From a virus: a stretch of DNA of 64,000 nucleotides. The stretch is from IMG/VR virus record IMGVR_UViG_3300015374_000001, positions 30,197 through 94,196 of that record. One strand, given 5' to 3'. Shown one piece after another: positions 24,387-32,952 of the stretch. Position 1 is the first letter of the stretch, and every line of letters starts with the position of its first letter. The position numbers were made by a program, and so were the translations under genes. The notes under the pieces are model-generated. The model saw only the letters and a list, made by a program, of their open reading frames with translations, searched no databases and had not been told where the DNA came from.

Positions 24387-24739
24387 TGGCTCTCTATGAG
24401 TTGCGTATACGCGCAGGCCAATTTAGTTTATCGATAGACGATAAGCCTTTTGTAGTAGACCCCACGATTGATCATACATTTAAATTTTATATGTCTGATG
24501 ATCCTGCGAAGAGGTTGAGAGAAGCCGCCAGTGAACTTTTACGGCTTAAGGATGGGCCACGCGACGATGCTTACCAGACGGCTAAGGAACCGGCATGGCA
24601 GGCGCTTCGTGAGGCTTTGGCTTCTTCTCCTATGCCTGTGAAGCCAGAGGACAAGCCACCGTTCCCTTGCCTGGAACGCGACAAGCCAACGCGGCACGGT
24701 CCGTATGGCCCTGAGGGGGAAGAGAGAAAAGGAGAGTGA
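24386..24739 (+). CDS. Hypothetical protein
   Basis: 117 residues. A beta-rich N-terminal half (LYELRIRAGQFSLSIDDKPF) and a helical, Pro/Lys/Glu-rich C-terminal half. No motif recognised. TAATG coupling upstream and GTGA downstream. Confidence 0.5.
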   Translation: MALYELRIRAGQFSLSIDDKPFVVDPTIDHTFKFYMSDDPAKRLREAASELLRLKDGPRDDAYQTAKEPAWQALREALASSPMPVKPEDKPPFPCLERDKPTRHGPYGPEGEERKGE

Positions 24740-24957
24740 GGCTTTTAGTAATAACATTAATGGTCTTTTCTAGTGGTGGCCATATAAATAATCATCATCC
24801 AAAAGCGTGTGCGGCGCTTTCACCTAATGCGTTGCAACGTTTACACCCCAATACTAGATGTGCAAGAAAAGCGCGGAGGAATGTGTCATGGAAGATTCGA
24901 GCAGTCAGTTTTCCGCTAGTCAATGGTGGCAGCGAATTCCTGTTTTTGCGAAGGTAG
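24736..24957 (+). CDS. Possible small secreted peptide
   Basis: 73 residues from GTG 24736 (GTGA overlap). The N-terminus (RLLVITLMVFSSGG) looks like a short signal peptide and the rest is basic with two cysteines. Its last third overlaps the following gene by 70 bases, so the real product may be doubtful. Confidence 0.35.
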   Translation: MRLLVITLMVFSSGGHINNHHPKACAALSPNALQRLHPNTRCARKARRNVSWKIRAVSFPLVNGGSEFLFLRR

Positions 24958-25568
24958 TAATTGTTTTAATCGTCGCGTTCCTGTTATTTTGGATCGGTTC
25001 CTTTTTCATCGGAACTAACGCGAATGCAGCAGGGCCGACGCAGCAACAAATAGATCAGGTAAATTATTGTATGGCAGTGCCCGGAGGCTGCCCTTCTTTA
25101 GGGATTGTCACTTGGCCTGAGGAAAACACACCATCGGCCGGAGCGATTGCCTCGGGACCGAACGCAGGTGCAGCCTGTAAGTACGGCCTTAAGAATAAGT
25201 GGAGTTTGACTGCTTATTTTAAAACGATGGCTGTGGGTCAGAGTGTTCATGATTGGTGCTTTAAGAATGGCCGAATTGTCAAGCGAAATTCAACTAAATC
25301 AGTGAGCGTAAATGACTGGGGCCATTTCCTGCTCCGGTTCGTCGCTGTAGATCAGTGGGGGCACAATTATTGTGTCTACGCTCATCCAAGTGACACTTAT
25401 CCGACTAGCTGCGTGTATCGAGCACTTGGGATAATTGGTTGTTGTGCTGGAAAAGCATGGATTCAATCAACTAGCAGGTGTGCGGCGACAAGGATTTGTG
25501 CTTATGTTTGCGGGCCGAAGGGTGCCTATCACTCTCGGCAAATCGTCATGGGCAATTGCCCTAGTTAG
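24888..25568 (+). CDS. Secreted or membrane-anchored Cys-rich protein
   Basis: 226 residues from ATG 24888, eight bases after GGAGG. A membrane or signal helix (VVIVLIVAFLLFWIGSFFIG) at about 25-44 ends in NANAA, a possible signal peptidase site. The exported domain has a dozen cysteines and aromatic-rich beta sequence (HFLLRFVAVDQWGHNYCVYAHP). Function unknown; an envelope-acting phage protein. Confidence 0.6.
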   Translation: MEDSSSQFSASQWWQRIPVFAKVVIVLIVAFLLFWIGSFFIGTNANAAGPTQQQIDQVNYCMAVPGGCPSLGIVTWPEENTPSAGAIASGPNAGAACKYGLKNKWSLTAYFKTMAVGQSVHDWCFKNGRIVKRNSTKSVSVNDWGHFLLRFVAVDQWGHNYCVYAHPSDTYPTSCVYRALGIIGCCAGKAWIQSTSRCAATRICAYVCGPKGAYHSRQIVMGNCPS

Positions 25569-25591
25569 TTAATAGGCTAGAGGCTAAACCA

Positions 25592-26071
25592 ATGCGGGTG
25601 TTAGGTATTGATCCATCTAGCTCTTGCGTTGGTTTAGCCCTAGTCGTAGATGGGGAATTGGCTTATACACGGATCTGGAAACCAAGCAAGCCCAAGGATA
25701 CTCACGCAAACAAATTAAAAGAGTACGAGGGCTGGCTAAAATTTCAGGTCAAGTTAGCTAATCCAGATATTGCAGCAGTAGAGCAATTAAATTATGCAAC
25801 ACGCAGGATAGATGTAGTACGAGTAATTTCGTATTATGAGGGCGTCAGTCTCCTTGTTTGTGCAAAACGAGTAGCAATCGTAAAGTCAATCATGGTTTCG
25901 ACTGCACGCGCTCATACGCTTGGCAAGGGCAATCTATCAAAGGAAGATTCGTTCAAGCAGGTCAAGCGTCTATTTCCGAAGCATAAATTTAGACACTTTG
26001 ACCAAGGGGGAGGGGACGAATCAGATGCCGCGATCCTCGCAATCGCAGCGCCTTCTGTCGCTGAGCAATAA
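25592..26071 (+). CDS. ruvC: RuvC-like Holliday junction resolvase
   Basis: 159 residues, the usual RuvC length. Active-site acids are seen in VLGIDPSSSCVG (D7), AAVEQL (E64) and the C-terminal GGGDESDAAILA (D142/D145). It cuts four-way junctions before packaging, so its position next to the terminase genes makes sense. Confidence 0.85.
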   Translation: MRVLGIDPSSSCVGLALVVDGELAYTRIWKPSKPKDTHANKLKEYEGWLKFQVKLANPDIAAVEQLNYATRRIDVVRVISYYEGVSLLVCAKRVAIVKSIMVSTARAHTLGKGNLSKEDSFKQVKRLFPKHKFRHFDQGGGDESDAAILAIAAPSVAEQ

Positions 26072-26288
26072 TGAATATGCCTTTGGCTTCACTTTATACA
26101 ATTTGCATAAAAACTTAGGCGCAATTTGTAGAGAAAGTGAAGCTTCTGAGGCTAGAGTTACCCTTCATACTGGCGACGGAAGCCCGTATGATGTAATATT
26201 TAGGGAAGGCTCTATATTTGTTGAATCAGATAGGGGCTTCTCTGAGATGAATAACGCAATTCAGCCTTTTATTGACCAGTTTGGTTAA
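26025..26288 (+). CDS. Small hypothetical protein
   Basis: 87 residues from ATG 26025, behind GGGGAGGGG and overlapping RuvC by 47 bases. The frame from 25920 is probably too long. The core (AICRESEASEARVTLHTGDGSPY, then IFREGSIFVESDRG) is beta-rich. The terminase promoter overlaps its end. Confidence 0.45.
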   Translation: MPRSSQSQRLLSLSNNEYAFGFTLYNLHKNLGAICRESEASEARVTLHTGDGSPYDVIFREGSIFVESDRGFSEMNNAIQPFIDQFG

Positions 26289-26299
26289 GCTGCTATACT
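26272..26299 (+). promoter_or_regulatory. Strong leaderless promoter for packaging genes
   Basis: TTGACC (26272-26277), a 16-base spacer with TGC and TATACT (26294-26299). Predicted start is at or within a few bases of ATG 26309, so TerS would be made from a leaderless message. Closest to consensus of all promoters in the window. Confidence 0.75.
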
Positions 26300-26308
26300 G
26301 CCGCGCAA

Positions 26309-27016
26309 ATGGCTACAGAGCAGGCATTAGAGCCAATTGGGGGCGAGGATGATCTGGACGTTGGAATAACTGTCCAGCAGGTTCAGGCTCTCGACAAATT
26401 GGCTGAGCTAGGAGCCGAACCATATGGGGGCAAAGGCCCATACCACTCGGACCCTAAGATACGCGCGCTACAGCTTGTAGCTGAAGGTCGGCTTGGAGGA
26501 AATCAACGCGCCGGTCGCACGGGAGTTAGGAAAAAGCGCGCTTCACAAATTGTCTCGGATTGGGCAAGAGACAAGAAGATTGAGCAAATCAAGGCCGCTT
26601 ATAACCAAGCGCTTGACAGTGACAATGAACGCACTGCCATGGATGCAGCTAATCGCCTGCTCGATCTAGAGACAAAGAATGTCGAGATTGAACTTAAGGA
26701 GCATCAGTCTGATATCGACCAGATGGATAGAGAGGATTTGATAGTTGCCTTCCTTGAAGTCCTCAACCGAGAAGACACCCAAGAAACAATTAAAGACTTC
26801 ATCCCCGGCACCGCGCAAGAAATTAAAACGGAAGCGCTCACAACCGGAAACGGAAACCCCTCAGCCGAAGCAAATGGAGATTCCTCCGATGCTGGCAGCA
26901 ATGGGGTACACAATGGAGCGGCTTCAGCAGATGCCGGTGGAGGATCTGAGGGAGTTAGTAAAGCGCGCCCGAAGTCTCTCAAAAAAGTTAAAAGACGACG
27001 GCCCGCAAAACGATGA
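26309..27016 (+). CDS. terS: Terminase small subunit
   Basis: 235 residues. An N-terminal region with a likely HTH (PKIRALQLVAEGRLGGNQRAGRTG), a coiled-coil oligomerisation region (about 95-140), and a low-complexity Ser/Gly/Ala/Asn tail that becomes Lys/Arg-rich (KSLKKVKRRRPAKR). Recognises phage DNA and hands it to TerL. Assignment rests on size, domain plan and position before TerL. The tail overlaps TerL in another frame. Confidence 0.65.
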   Translation: MATEQALEPIGGEDDLDVGITVQQVQALDKLAELGAEPYGGKGPYHSDPKIRALQLVAEGRLGGNQRAGRTGVRKKRASQIVSDWARDKKIEQIKAAYNQALDSDNERTAMDAANRLLDLETKNVEIELKEHQSDIDQMDREDLIVAFLEVLNREDTQETIKDFIPGTAQEIKTEALTTGNGNPSAEANGDSSDAGSNGVHNGAASADAGGGSEGVSKARPKSLKKVKRRRPAKR

Positions 27017-28832
27017 AGAGCTACATACTTGGTTAAAGAAAAACCTGCGGCTGGATATCCCACGGCACTCTGTCTGTGAGGATCACCAGTCGCCTTTTGA
27101 TTTCTTTGCAGACCTGTATTTCGAGCGCCTGCATGTAGAAATTGATGGGGAAACCTATCCTGTTAACGGTGCGCTCGCGCTGGCGAATCGCGGCGGTTTC
27201 AAGACAACTTCTGTAGCGGCTCTCCATTTTACTAATTGTACCTTCAAGCCAGGTTGCGGCTGCCTGAGCTTCGGCGCTACCCAACCACAGGGTATGCGTA
27301 CTTACACAAATGTAGAAGAGTGGGGCTACGAGCATGACCCGGACACCGGACGGCGAACCGATAAAGTTCAGGATTTCCTTAGGGACGCTCCGAAGAAGTC
27401 ACATACAGAATGGAAGACTGGTTCGGAAATTGAGGTTGTGTCTGGTACTGAAGAATCAGTCTCCGGTCCTCACCCGCAGAAAGCCCACGCGGATGAAATT
27501 GATCAAATGACTCATGGCCAGTGGAACCAGTCGCGCGGCATGGCGGTATCTCGTGCAGCGACAGGTCCACTACCCGCCTTTATGGAGCATATGCATGGCG
27601 TCATTCCTCCGCAGAACATCGCCACCTCCACGCGCAACAGCCTCAAGGGCTTGATGCAGGAGCTATTAGATGAAATAGATGAAGATATTGCGTCTGGCAA
27701 TATCCCTCGATACATCGTCTACATCTGGTGCATTTGGGAAACCATCGCTGAAGTGCCTAATTGTCGGCAGGCACCAGCTAAGGAACGTGAAGCTCGCCTT
27801 AAAGAACTTGGCCGTGACCCCAAAGAGCTTTGCATGTGCAATAAAGTTAATAAGGGGCGCATCAAGGTTAAGGGTGAAGATGGTGATGAGACTTTTGTAA
27901 CGCGCACTCTTGAAGGTGTTTGTGAAGGCAAAGCATTTAGGGCTCGCGGCGTTAAGCCCTATCAGGATTTAGTCACAGCATTTAAGGAAAACCCACCTGG
28001 CAACTGGGTTCTACAGCATGAATGTAGAGAAGGCCGAGATGAAAATGTTTACATTGATGAGTGGGACCTAAGTACGTATGGAATCAGAAATTACGAGCCT
28101 CGTCCAGAGTACGGACCGATCTACATGGGGATCGACTGGGGCGGTACCAACCCTTATGCTGTTTTGTGGATTCAATATCTCAGAGTTGATGTGCCAGCGT
28201 GGGACTTTAATTATGACCCCATTTGGATCAGTAAAGATACCTATGTTGGATTTAGAGAAATTTATGCTGCCTCCACAATGGACACAGGCTTACTCGCTTC
28301 ACAGGTAGTCCGTATCGAGAACGCCTATCGTGAAGAATTTCCTGGCTTTAATGTAAAGAACCGCTTCGCTGATATGCAGGGTCGAGGCGACAGGCTTTTA
28401 TTCCAGCGCAAGGGGCTCAAGACAACCTGGCCGATCAAGACTCGCCAAAAGGATCGATTCATCAGTGCAGTACAAAATCTTGTTATTGATGATCGATGGG
28501 TTGTCGATGCCAGTTGCGAGATGTTTTGTGAAGAGATAGAAGTTTGGCAGCAGAACCCCAACACAAAACTTGAAGTCGATCAGATGAACCACCTCATGTC
28601 AGCCTGGCGGTATGCCATCGCCAATGCTGAATTACTAGAAAATCCAGAGCGCGATAAGGAAGTCAAGGAACGCAAGGCTCGTGAGGCTGAGATGCGCCGT
28701 GTGAGTGGTGTAAAGCGCCTCACACCGGCCGAGATGGACGAGAAGAACATGCCGGTCACAGAGCGTGTAGGAGCGGTTACAATAGACCGCCATATGACTG
28801 ATTGGGAGCGCCAAAATGGGAGCCTTAGGTAA
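26889..28832 (+). CDS. terL: Terminase large subunit
   Basis: 647 residues from ATG 26889 (GGAG nine bases upstream; the frame is open back to TTG 26745, which would give 695). The ATPase has a Walker A-like NRGGFKTTS (100-108) and Walker B KAHADEID (D202, E203). The RNase H-like nuclease has YMGIDWGG (D416), RFADMQG (D495) and VDQMNHLMSAWRYA (D564). Between them is a Cys-rich insertion (NCRQA, LCMCNK, GVCEGK) as in many Gram-positive phage terminases. It pumps DNA into proheads and cuts it. It overlaps TerS by at least 128 bases. Confidence 0.9.
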   Translation: MLAAMGYTMERLQQMPVEDLRELVKRARSLSKKLKDDGPQNDEELHTWLKKNLRLDIPRHSVCEDHQSPFDFFADLYFERLHVEIDGETYPVNGALALANRGGFKTTSVAALHFTNCTFKPGCGCLSFGATQPQGMRTYTNVEEWGYEHDPDTGRRTDKVQDFLRDAPKKSHTEWKTGSEIEVVSGTEESVSGPHPQKAHADEIDQMTHGQWNQSRGMAVSRAATGPLPAFMEHMHGVIPPQNIATSTRNSLKGLMQELLDEIDEDIASGNIPRYIVYIWCIWETIAEVPNCRQAPAKEREARLKELGRDPKELCMCNKVNKGRIKVKGEDGDETFVTRTLEGVCEGKAFRARGVKPYQDLVTAFKENPPGNWVLQHECREGRDENVYIDEWDLSTYGIRNYEPRPEYGPIYMGIDWGGTNPYAVLWIQYLRVDVPAWDFNYDPIWISKDTYVGFREIYAASTMDTGLLASQVVRIENAYREEFPGFNVKNRFADMQGRGDRLLFQRKGLKTTWPIKTRQKDRFISAVQNLVIDDRWVVDASCEMFCEEIEVWQQNPNTKLEVDQMNHLMSAWRYAIANAELLENPERDKEVKERKAREAEMRRVSGVKRLTPAEMDEKNMPVTERVGAVTIDRHMTDWERQNGSLR

Positions 28833-31510
28833 TGCCTGACGAACAGATTAAGTCTTCCCTAGAGAGCGGGGAAATTGGGCCTGAAGAGAAGGCCACAATT
28901 GAGAAGTCTATTAAGCAAAAAGAGCAAGCGCCTCGGATGGAGGAACAGTCCGAGAGCATTGTCGATTGGCGCAGGGTAAGGGATCAACTTGGTGACCCGT
29001 TCAACCGAGAACGCATCCCTTTTACTAAATTAAGGCAGATGCGGATCGATACCATGATTGCCTTTGCGCTTCACTACATCATGGTCCCGCTCATTCGAGC
29101 GCCGTATCACTTCGAAGCTTTCAATAATCAAGGCCCTAATGCTCAGGTCGCCGCGTTCATGCACGAGGCGTACAAAATGATTCACGGGCCTTATATGGAT
29201 CAGCGTCAGGGCGCACTTGAGTTCGGCTTTCAGGCAATGTCGAAGCGCTTCCAGCATAAAAACCCTGGCGGTCTTTTCGTAGATACTGCTGAAGAAAATG
29301 ATGAAAATAAAATCAAGCCCACGTGGAGTGAAGGAACGATTGAGCCGATTATCTGGAAGCCGTTCATCGGATTAATTCCAGAGAAGGTTGATCCGGTATG
29401 GGATAAGGACGGCAACTTTGATGGGATGCTTTATGAATTACCCCAAAGGTCTGCTCAAGCTGGACAGGGTTTCCAGGGCGCTAGCTCTCGCGGCGGGGGC
29501 AAGACTAAGCAGACTCTTGAAATTGATGTTTATCACTCGCTCTGGATTACCAACGAGAAACATAAATTCTGGGGTTCCATCTACGGGTTTCCTCGAATTT
29601 CCTACTCATATCCCTACTGGTGGAGCTACTGGTTCCGTTGGGCGATGGCAGATCGTGCCTTCGAGCGAATGGCCATCCCGCCCATGGTTGCGTATCATCC
29701 CGTCGGCTCATACAGCGATCCCGAAGAGCCTGGATCTGAATCAATTCCAAACTGGACCATCGCACTGGAAGCTGCACGTGCCTTGCGTTCTAATTCAATC
29801 GCCGCAGTACCATCCACACTGGCCTCCACTGGTTTAGACGAGCGTGGTACTCAGCTTCGTGAGTGGGAATTTTCTTTTATTGAGCCATCTGGTCGTAACT
29901 TCGAACTATTAGATAAATCGTTCGGGTATCTCGACAAGATGAAGTTGATCAGCATGTTCATCCCTGAGCAAGCACTGATGGAGGGTGAAGGTGGAACTTC
30001 ATCTAGAAATGTCGCTGAGCAATTCGCCGACATATTCATTCAATCTGAAGGAACACTTCAGCAACAGGTTGATCAAGAACAGAATCAATACGTATTTCCA
30101 CAGATCGCCGCAGTCAACTTCCCTGAATTTATGGCTGATGGAGGCATCGTTAGGAAGGTGTCTCATGGTATGTCTGCCGCCGATCAGGAATTCGTCAAGC
30201 AGTTAATTCAATTAATAGGCCAGAATGATCCTGAGAAGCTTGGCGTAGATATCAAGGCAATTCTGGAAGAACTACGCACGCCGGTCTTAGATCCTGTCGC
30301 ACAACAGCAGGAACGTTTACGGGCAATTGCTGATGCTGCCGCAGCACAACCTCCGACCGGCCCGACCGCTGTTCCTGGTCTGTCGATTGCTCAAGCGGGA
30401 ACCAATAACGTGCCGCTTCCCTCTACCGGTGCATCAAATGGCGGCAGCGTGCCTAACGCTACGAATGGCGCAGGCAACCTTGGCTTCAGTGAGCCGCCTA
30501 ATTTATATATTCAGCACGAGCCGCCAATATTCTTGGATGACAACAGTGACTTTATCTCAGGTCTTCCGCCGACCAAGCATTACGCCGATGAAGCAATTAA
30601 GGCGCTGGCTATACAAATGCGCCTTGCTTGGAAGAATCATCTGGCTAGTCTTTACACATCGTTCGCAACTTATATGGCTACTCAGCCAGATTTGGAGTTT
30701 GCTGATAAAACAAAGATCGGTATCTCGCTTACGCGCGCAAAAGATATCGCAACAGAACTTCTCAAGCATTGGGAATTCGCAACAAGTAAACTTGAATCTA
30801 TCACCACAGCCAGTCGAAACGCTCTGGATCGAATTGTTAAACGCCAGGTACGACAGGAAGCGCTAAGACTGAATACCGAAGTCGAGCTTCCTGAGGATGC
30901 ATTTAATAATTGGATTGAGTCTCAGACTGGAAGGCTCATTAAGTCAGTTCATGGCACTGTTCGTGATCAGCTTCACGATTACCTCGTTGGTGCTATTCGT
31001 GATGGTAAAACGATGGGCGAGATGAGCCAGGGGATACGCGAGCATTTTGATGAATTTCCTGACTGGAAGACAACGCAGATAGCTCGTTCGGAAACTCGGG
31101 ATGCAGTAAATGCTGCCACGCTGCTGACGGCGCAAGCTGTTGGGGCTCGTTATGTAGCCGCGCGTGATGCTCAGCTTCCTGGGCCGACCGATAAGGAATG
31201 CGAGGATCGGGACGGCAAGCTCTACACCGTGCGCGAGGCATGGGCACAGATCGGCCCGAAGCATACGCATCCGAATGACACGCTCGAATTAGAAATTGTG
31301 CCGCGTGCCAATCTGGTCTTCGAAGATGTTGAGATAATGCCAGAGGATGCACCCGAGGGAGCACTGGCTTTCTTCGATTCAGATAATAGTCGGATCGTAT
31401 TCCTCAGCGATGGGGTTGACGATGATCAGCGAGCACAGTACGCCATTGAAGTGGTCCGCCAATTAATTGCTACGGAATCCATGGAGCGCGTCAATGGCCA
31501 TGCCGGTTGA
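28832..31510 (+). CDS. Portal protein fused to MuF-like head morphogenesis domain
   Basis: 892 residues. The first 480 form the portal (DUF935-like): VPLIRAPYHFEAFN, then IPPMVAYHPVGSYSDPEE and SMFIPEQALM. A Pro/Gly/Ala-rich linker (about 490-560) leads to a helical region and a MuF-like domain (about 700-830) with TQIARSETRDAVNAA, ARDAQL and ECEDRDGK. Portals and MuF proteins are normally separate genes; here one chain carries both. TAATG coupling to TerL. Confidence 0.8.
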   Translation: MPDEQIKSSLESGEIGPEEKATIEKSIKQKEQAPRMEEQSESIVDWRRVRDQLGDPFNRERIPFTKLRQMRIDTMIAFALHYIMVPLIRAPYHFEAFNNQGPNAQVAAFMHEAYKMIHGPYMDQRQGALEFGFQAMSKRFQHKNPGGLFVDTAEENDENKIKPTWSEGTIEPIIWKPFIGLIPEKVDPVWDKDGNFDGMLYELPQRSAQAGQGFQGASSRGGGKTKQTLEIDVYHSLWITNEKHKFWGSIYGFPRISYSYPYWWSYWFRWAMADRAFERMAIPPMVAYHPVGSYSDPEEPGSESIPNWTIALEAARALRSNSIAAVPSTLASTGLDERGTQLREWEFSFIEPSGRNFELLDKSFGYLDKMKLISMFIPEQALMEGEGGTSSRNVAEQFADIFIQSEGTLQQQVDQEQNQYVFPQIAAVNFPEFMADGGIVRKVSHGMSAADQEFVKQLIQLIGQNDPEKLGVDIKAILEELRTPVLDPVAQQQERLRAIADAAAAQPPTGPTAVPGLSIAQAGTNNVPLPSTGASNGGSVPNATNGAGNLGFSEPPNLYIQHEPPIFLDDNSDFISGLPPTKHYADEAIKALAIQMRLAWKNHLASLYTSFATYMATQPDLEFADKTKIGISLTRAKDIATELLKHWEFATSKLESITTASRNALDRIVKRQVRQEALRLNTEVELPEDAFNNWIESQTGRLIKSVHGTVRDQLHDYLVGAIRDGKTMGEMSQGIREHFDEFPDWKTTQIARSETRDAVNAATLLTAQAVGARYVAARDAQLPGPTDKECEDRDGKLYTVREAWAQIGPKHTHPNDTLELEIVPRANLVFEDVEIMPEDAPEGALAFFDSDNSRIVFLSDGVDDDQRAQYAIEVVRQLIATESMERVNGHAG

Positions 31511-32606
31511 TAAAAACGGCTTTCCGATTCTGCTGGCCCAAGCTCCGGGCCAGGTAGCCGATCAAGGTGTGCCGTCTGGTGCATCAGTACAGCGCGACAC
31601 TCAGCACGGTAACCCTTGGTTCGATCCTAAGACAGGGCGCTTCAGCAACGGGCCTGCCAATATGAAAATAGTTGCGGGTGGTCAGTTATTTGAGAAGCTG
31701 ATCAATGTTTCTCGTCAACTAATTCAGCGCAATATCGAGATGACCAAGGCTGATCAGATCGCGCTCTATCAAGTCGGCAACAGCATCAAGGTTGTATTGC
31801 TTGTGAACGGCTCGCCACGAGCTTCCTTCCAAGTACCGTCAGAAGATACGCCGGAAGATGAATTTAATGTCGCGGAACTAGAAGGGCAGGCTGGCCTCGG
31901 TGATCCTACTGGACCTAAGAATAGATCTGACTTACCCGATGGAATTGATGAACTCCAATGGGAACGCCGCCTTGACGCAGTTAGAGACTTGGCCCGAACC
32001 TCCGACACCCTGGAACCAGAAGATGTTAAACAATGGCTTGAAGATCGAGCCAAGGAAATCAGTAGTATCGATATTGATCAATTTATTCGAGATGTAAGAG
32101 CCCATCGGCTTGACGATCTAGCTGATGCGATAAACACGAACCAGATGACTGCGCAAGAGAAGCGTGGACAAGTCCGTGTAGCTGCTCCGCAGAAATGGAT
32201 CAATGACAACATGCAGGGGCTAGAGGATCATGAAATCCTCAAGCTTGCCAATCGTCTTCAGGCTCGTGGATGGTCTGACGAGGATCTTAAATCAAAGGTA
32301 TTGGCGAAGATCAAGGATGAGTCGCGGCGGACTGATCTTGAACAAAAGCTTGGCGAAGAGCCGCAGATACCAGAGCCAGCGCCAGTGCAGCTTGAGGATC
32401 TTCAGATAGCTGAGACTACTGAAGAAAGCCAATGGCAAAAAGACGTACAACAATTCTTTATGGATGCAATGAAGAGTATGCCACCGCCTCAGGTGAATGT
32501 AGAAGTGCCCGTGACTGTTGAGCGTGGCACGACCAATCGTAAAGTCATCCGTGATGAGCGCGGATATATTTCAGAAATAGTGGAGTCAAATGACAGTAGC
32601 GATTGA
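31494..32606 (+). CDS. Head-assembly-associated protein, unknown
   Basis: 370 residues from ATG 31494, seven bases after GGAG; overlaps the portal by 17 bases. NPWFDPKTGRFSNGP resembles the DP.TG.F motif in proteins linked to phage head genes. The middle is helical and charged and the end (VTVERGTTNRKVIRDERGYI) recalls a phage-protein C-terminal motif. A scaffold or head-maturation role fits the position but is not shown. Confidence 0.5.
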   Translation: MAMPVDKNGFPILLAQAPGQVADQGVPSGASVQRDTQHGNPWFDPKTGRFSNGPANMKIVAGGQLFEKLINVSRQLIQRNIEMTKADQIALYQVGNSIKVVLLVNGSPRASFQVPSEDTPEDEFNVAELEGQAGLGDPTGPKNRSDLPDGIDELQWERRLDAVRDLARTSDTLEPEDVKQWLEDRAKEISSIDIDQFIRDVRAHRLDDLADAINTNQMTAQEKRGQVRVAAPQKWINDNMQGLEDHEILKLANRLQARGWSDEDLKSKVLAKIKDESRRTDLEQKLGEEPQIPEPAPVQLEDLQIAETTEESQWQKDVQQFFMDAMKSMPPPQVNVEVPVTVERGTTNRKVIRDERGYISEIVESNDSSD

Positions 32607-32952
32607 ATTCGAGCCAGTCGATAGCGATACGCTCAATCTGTCTGAAGAGCTAGAGACAGGCGAAGCCGGTACAGGTCAACTCAAGCAGCTTGAGATAACT
32701 AATACTGGCGATGAACAAATAGCTGAGATAACCGTGGGCCTTGGTGGCCCTGGTGCTGGCTTTGTGCAGCTTGCAGTTGATAAAAAGAATCAGCCAGGTG
32801 TATTTGCAGCACGCGGCGAAGAGATAGTAATGAAAAACTTGAATCTCCGCAAAGGATCTAAGGTCCGTTTTTGGAGTCGAGCGGCATTCTCTGAAGATGA
32901 CGCGCATTTGAATCTGCCATTTGATTACGGCTTTGAGGTGAAGACTCCCTAA
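32590..32952 (+). CDS. Small beta-rich virion protein
   Basis: 120 residues, overlapping the gene before by 17 bases and the next by TAATG. A beta-sandwich look (KQLEITNTGDEQIAEITVGL, KVRFWSRAAFSEDD) suggests an Ig-like decoration or adaptor protein. Not recognised more closely. Confidence 0.5.
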   Translation: MTVAIEFEPVDSDTLNLSEELETGEAGTGQLKQLEITNTGDEQIAEITVGLGGPGAGFVQLAVDKKNQPGVFAARGEEIVMKNLNLRKGSKVRFWSRAAFSEDDAHLNLPFDYGFEVKTP

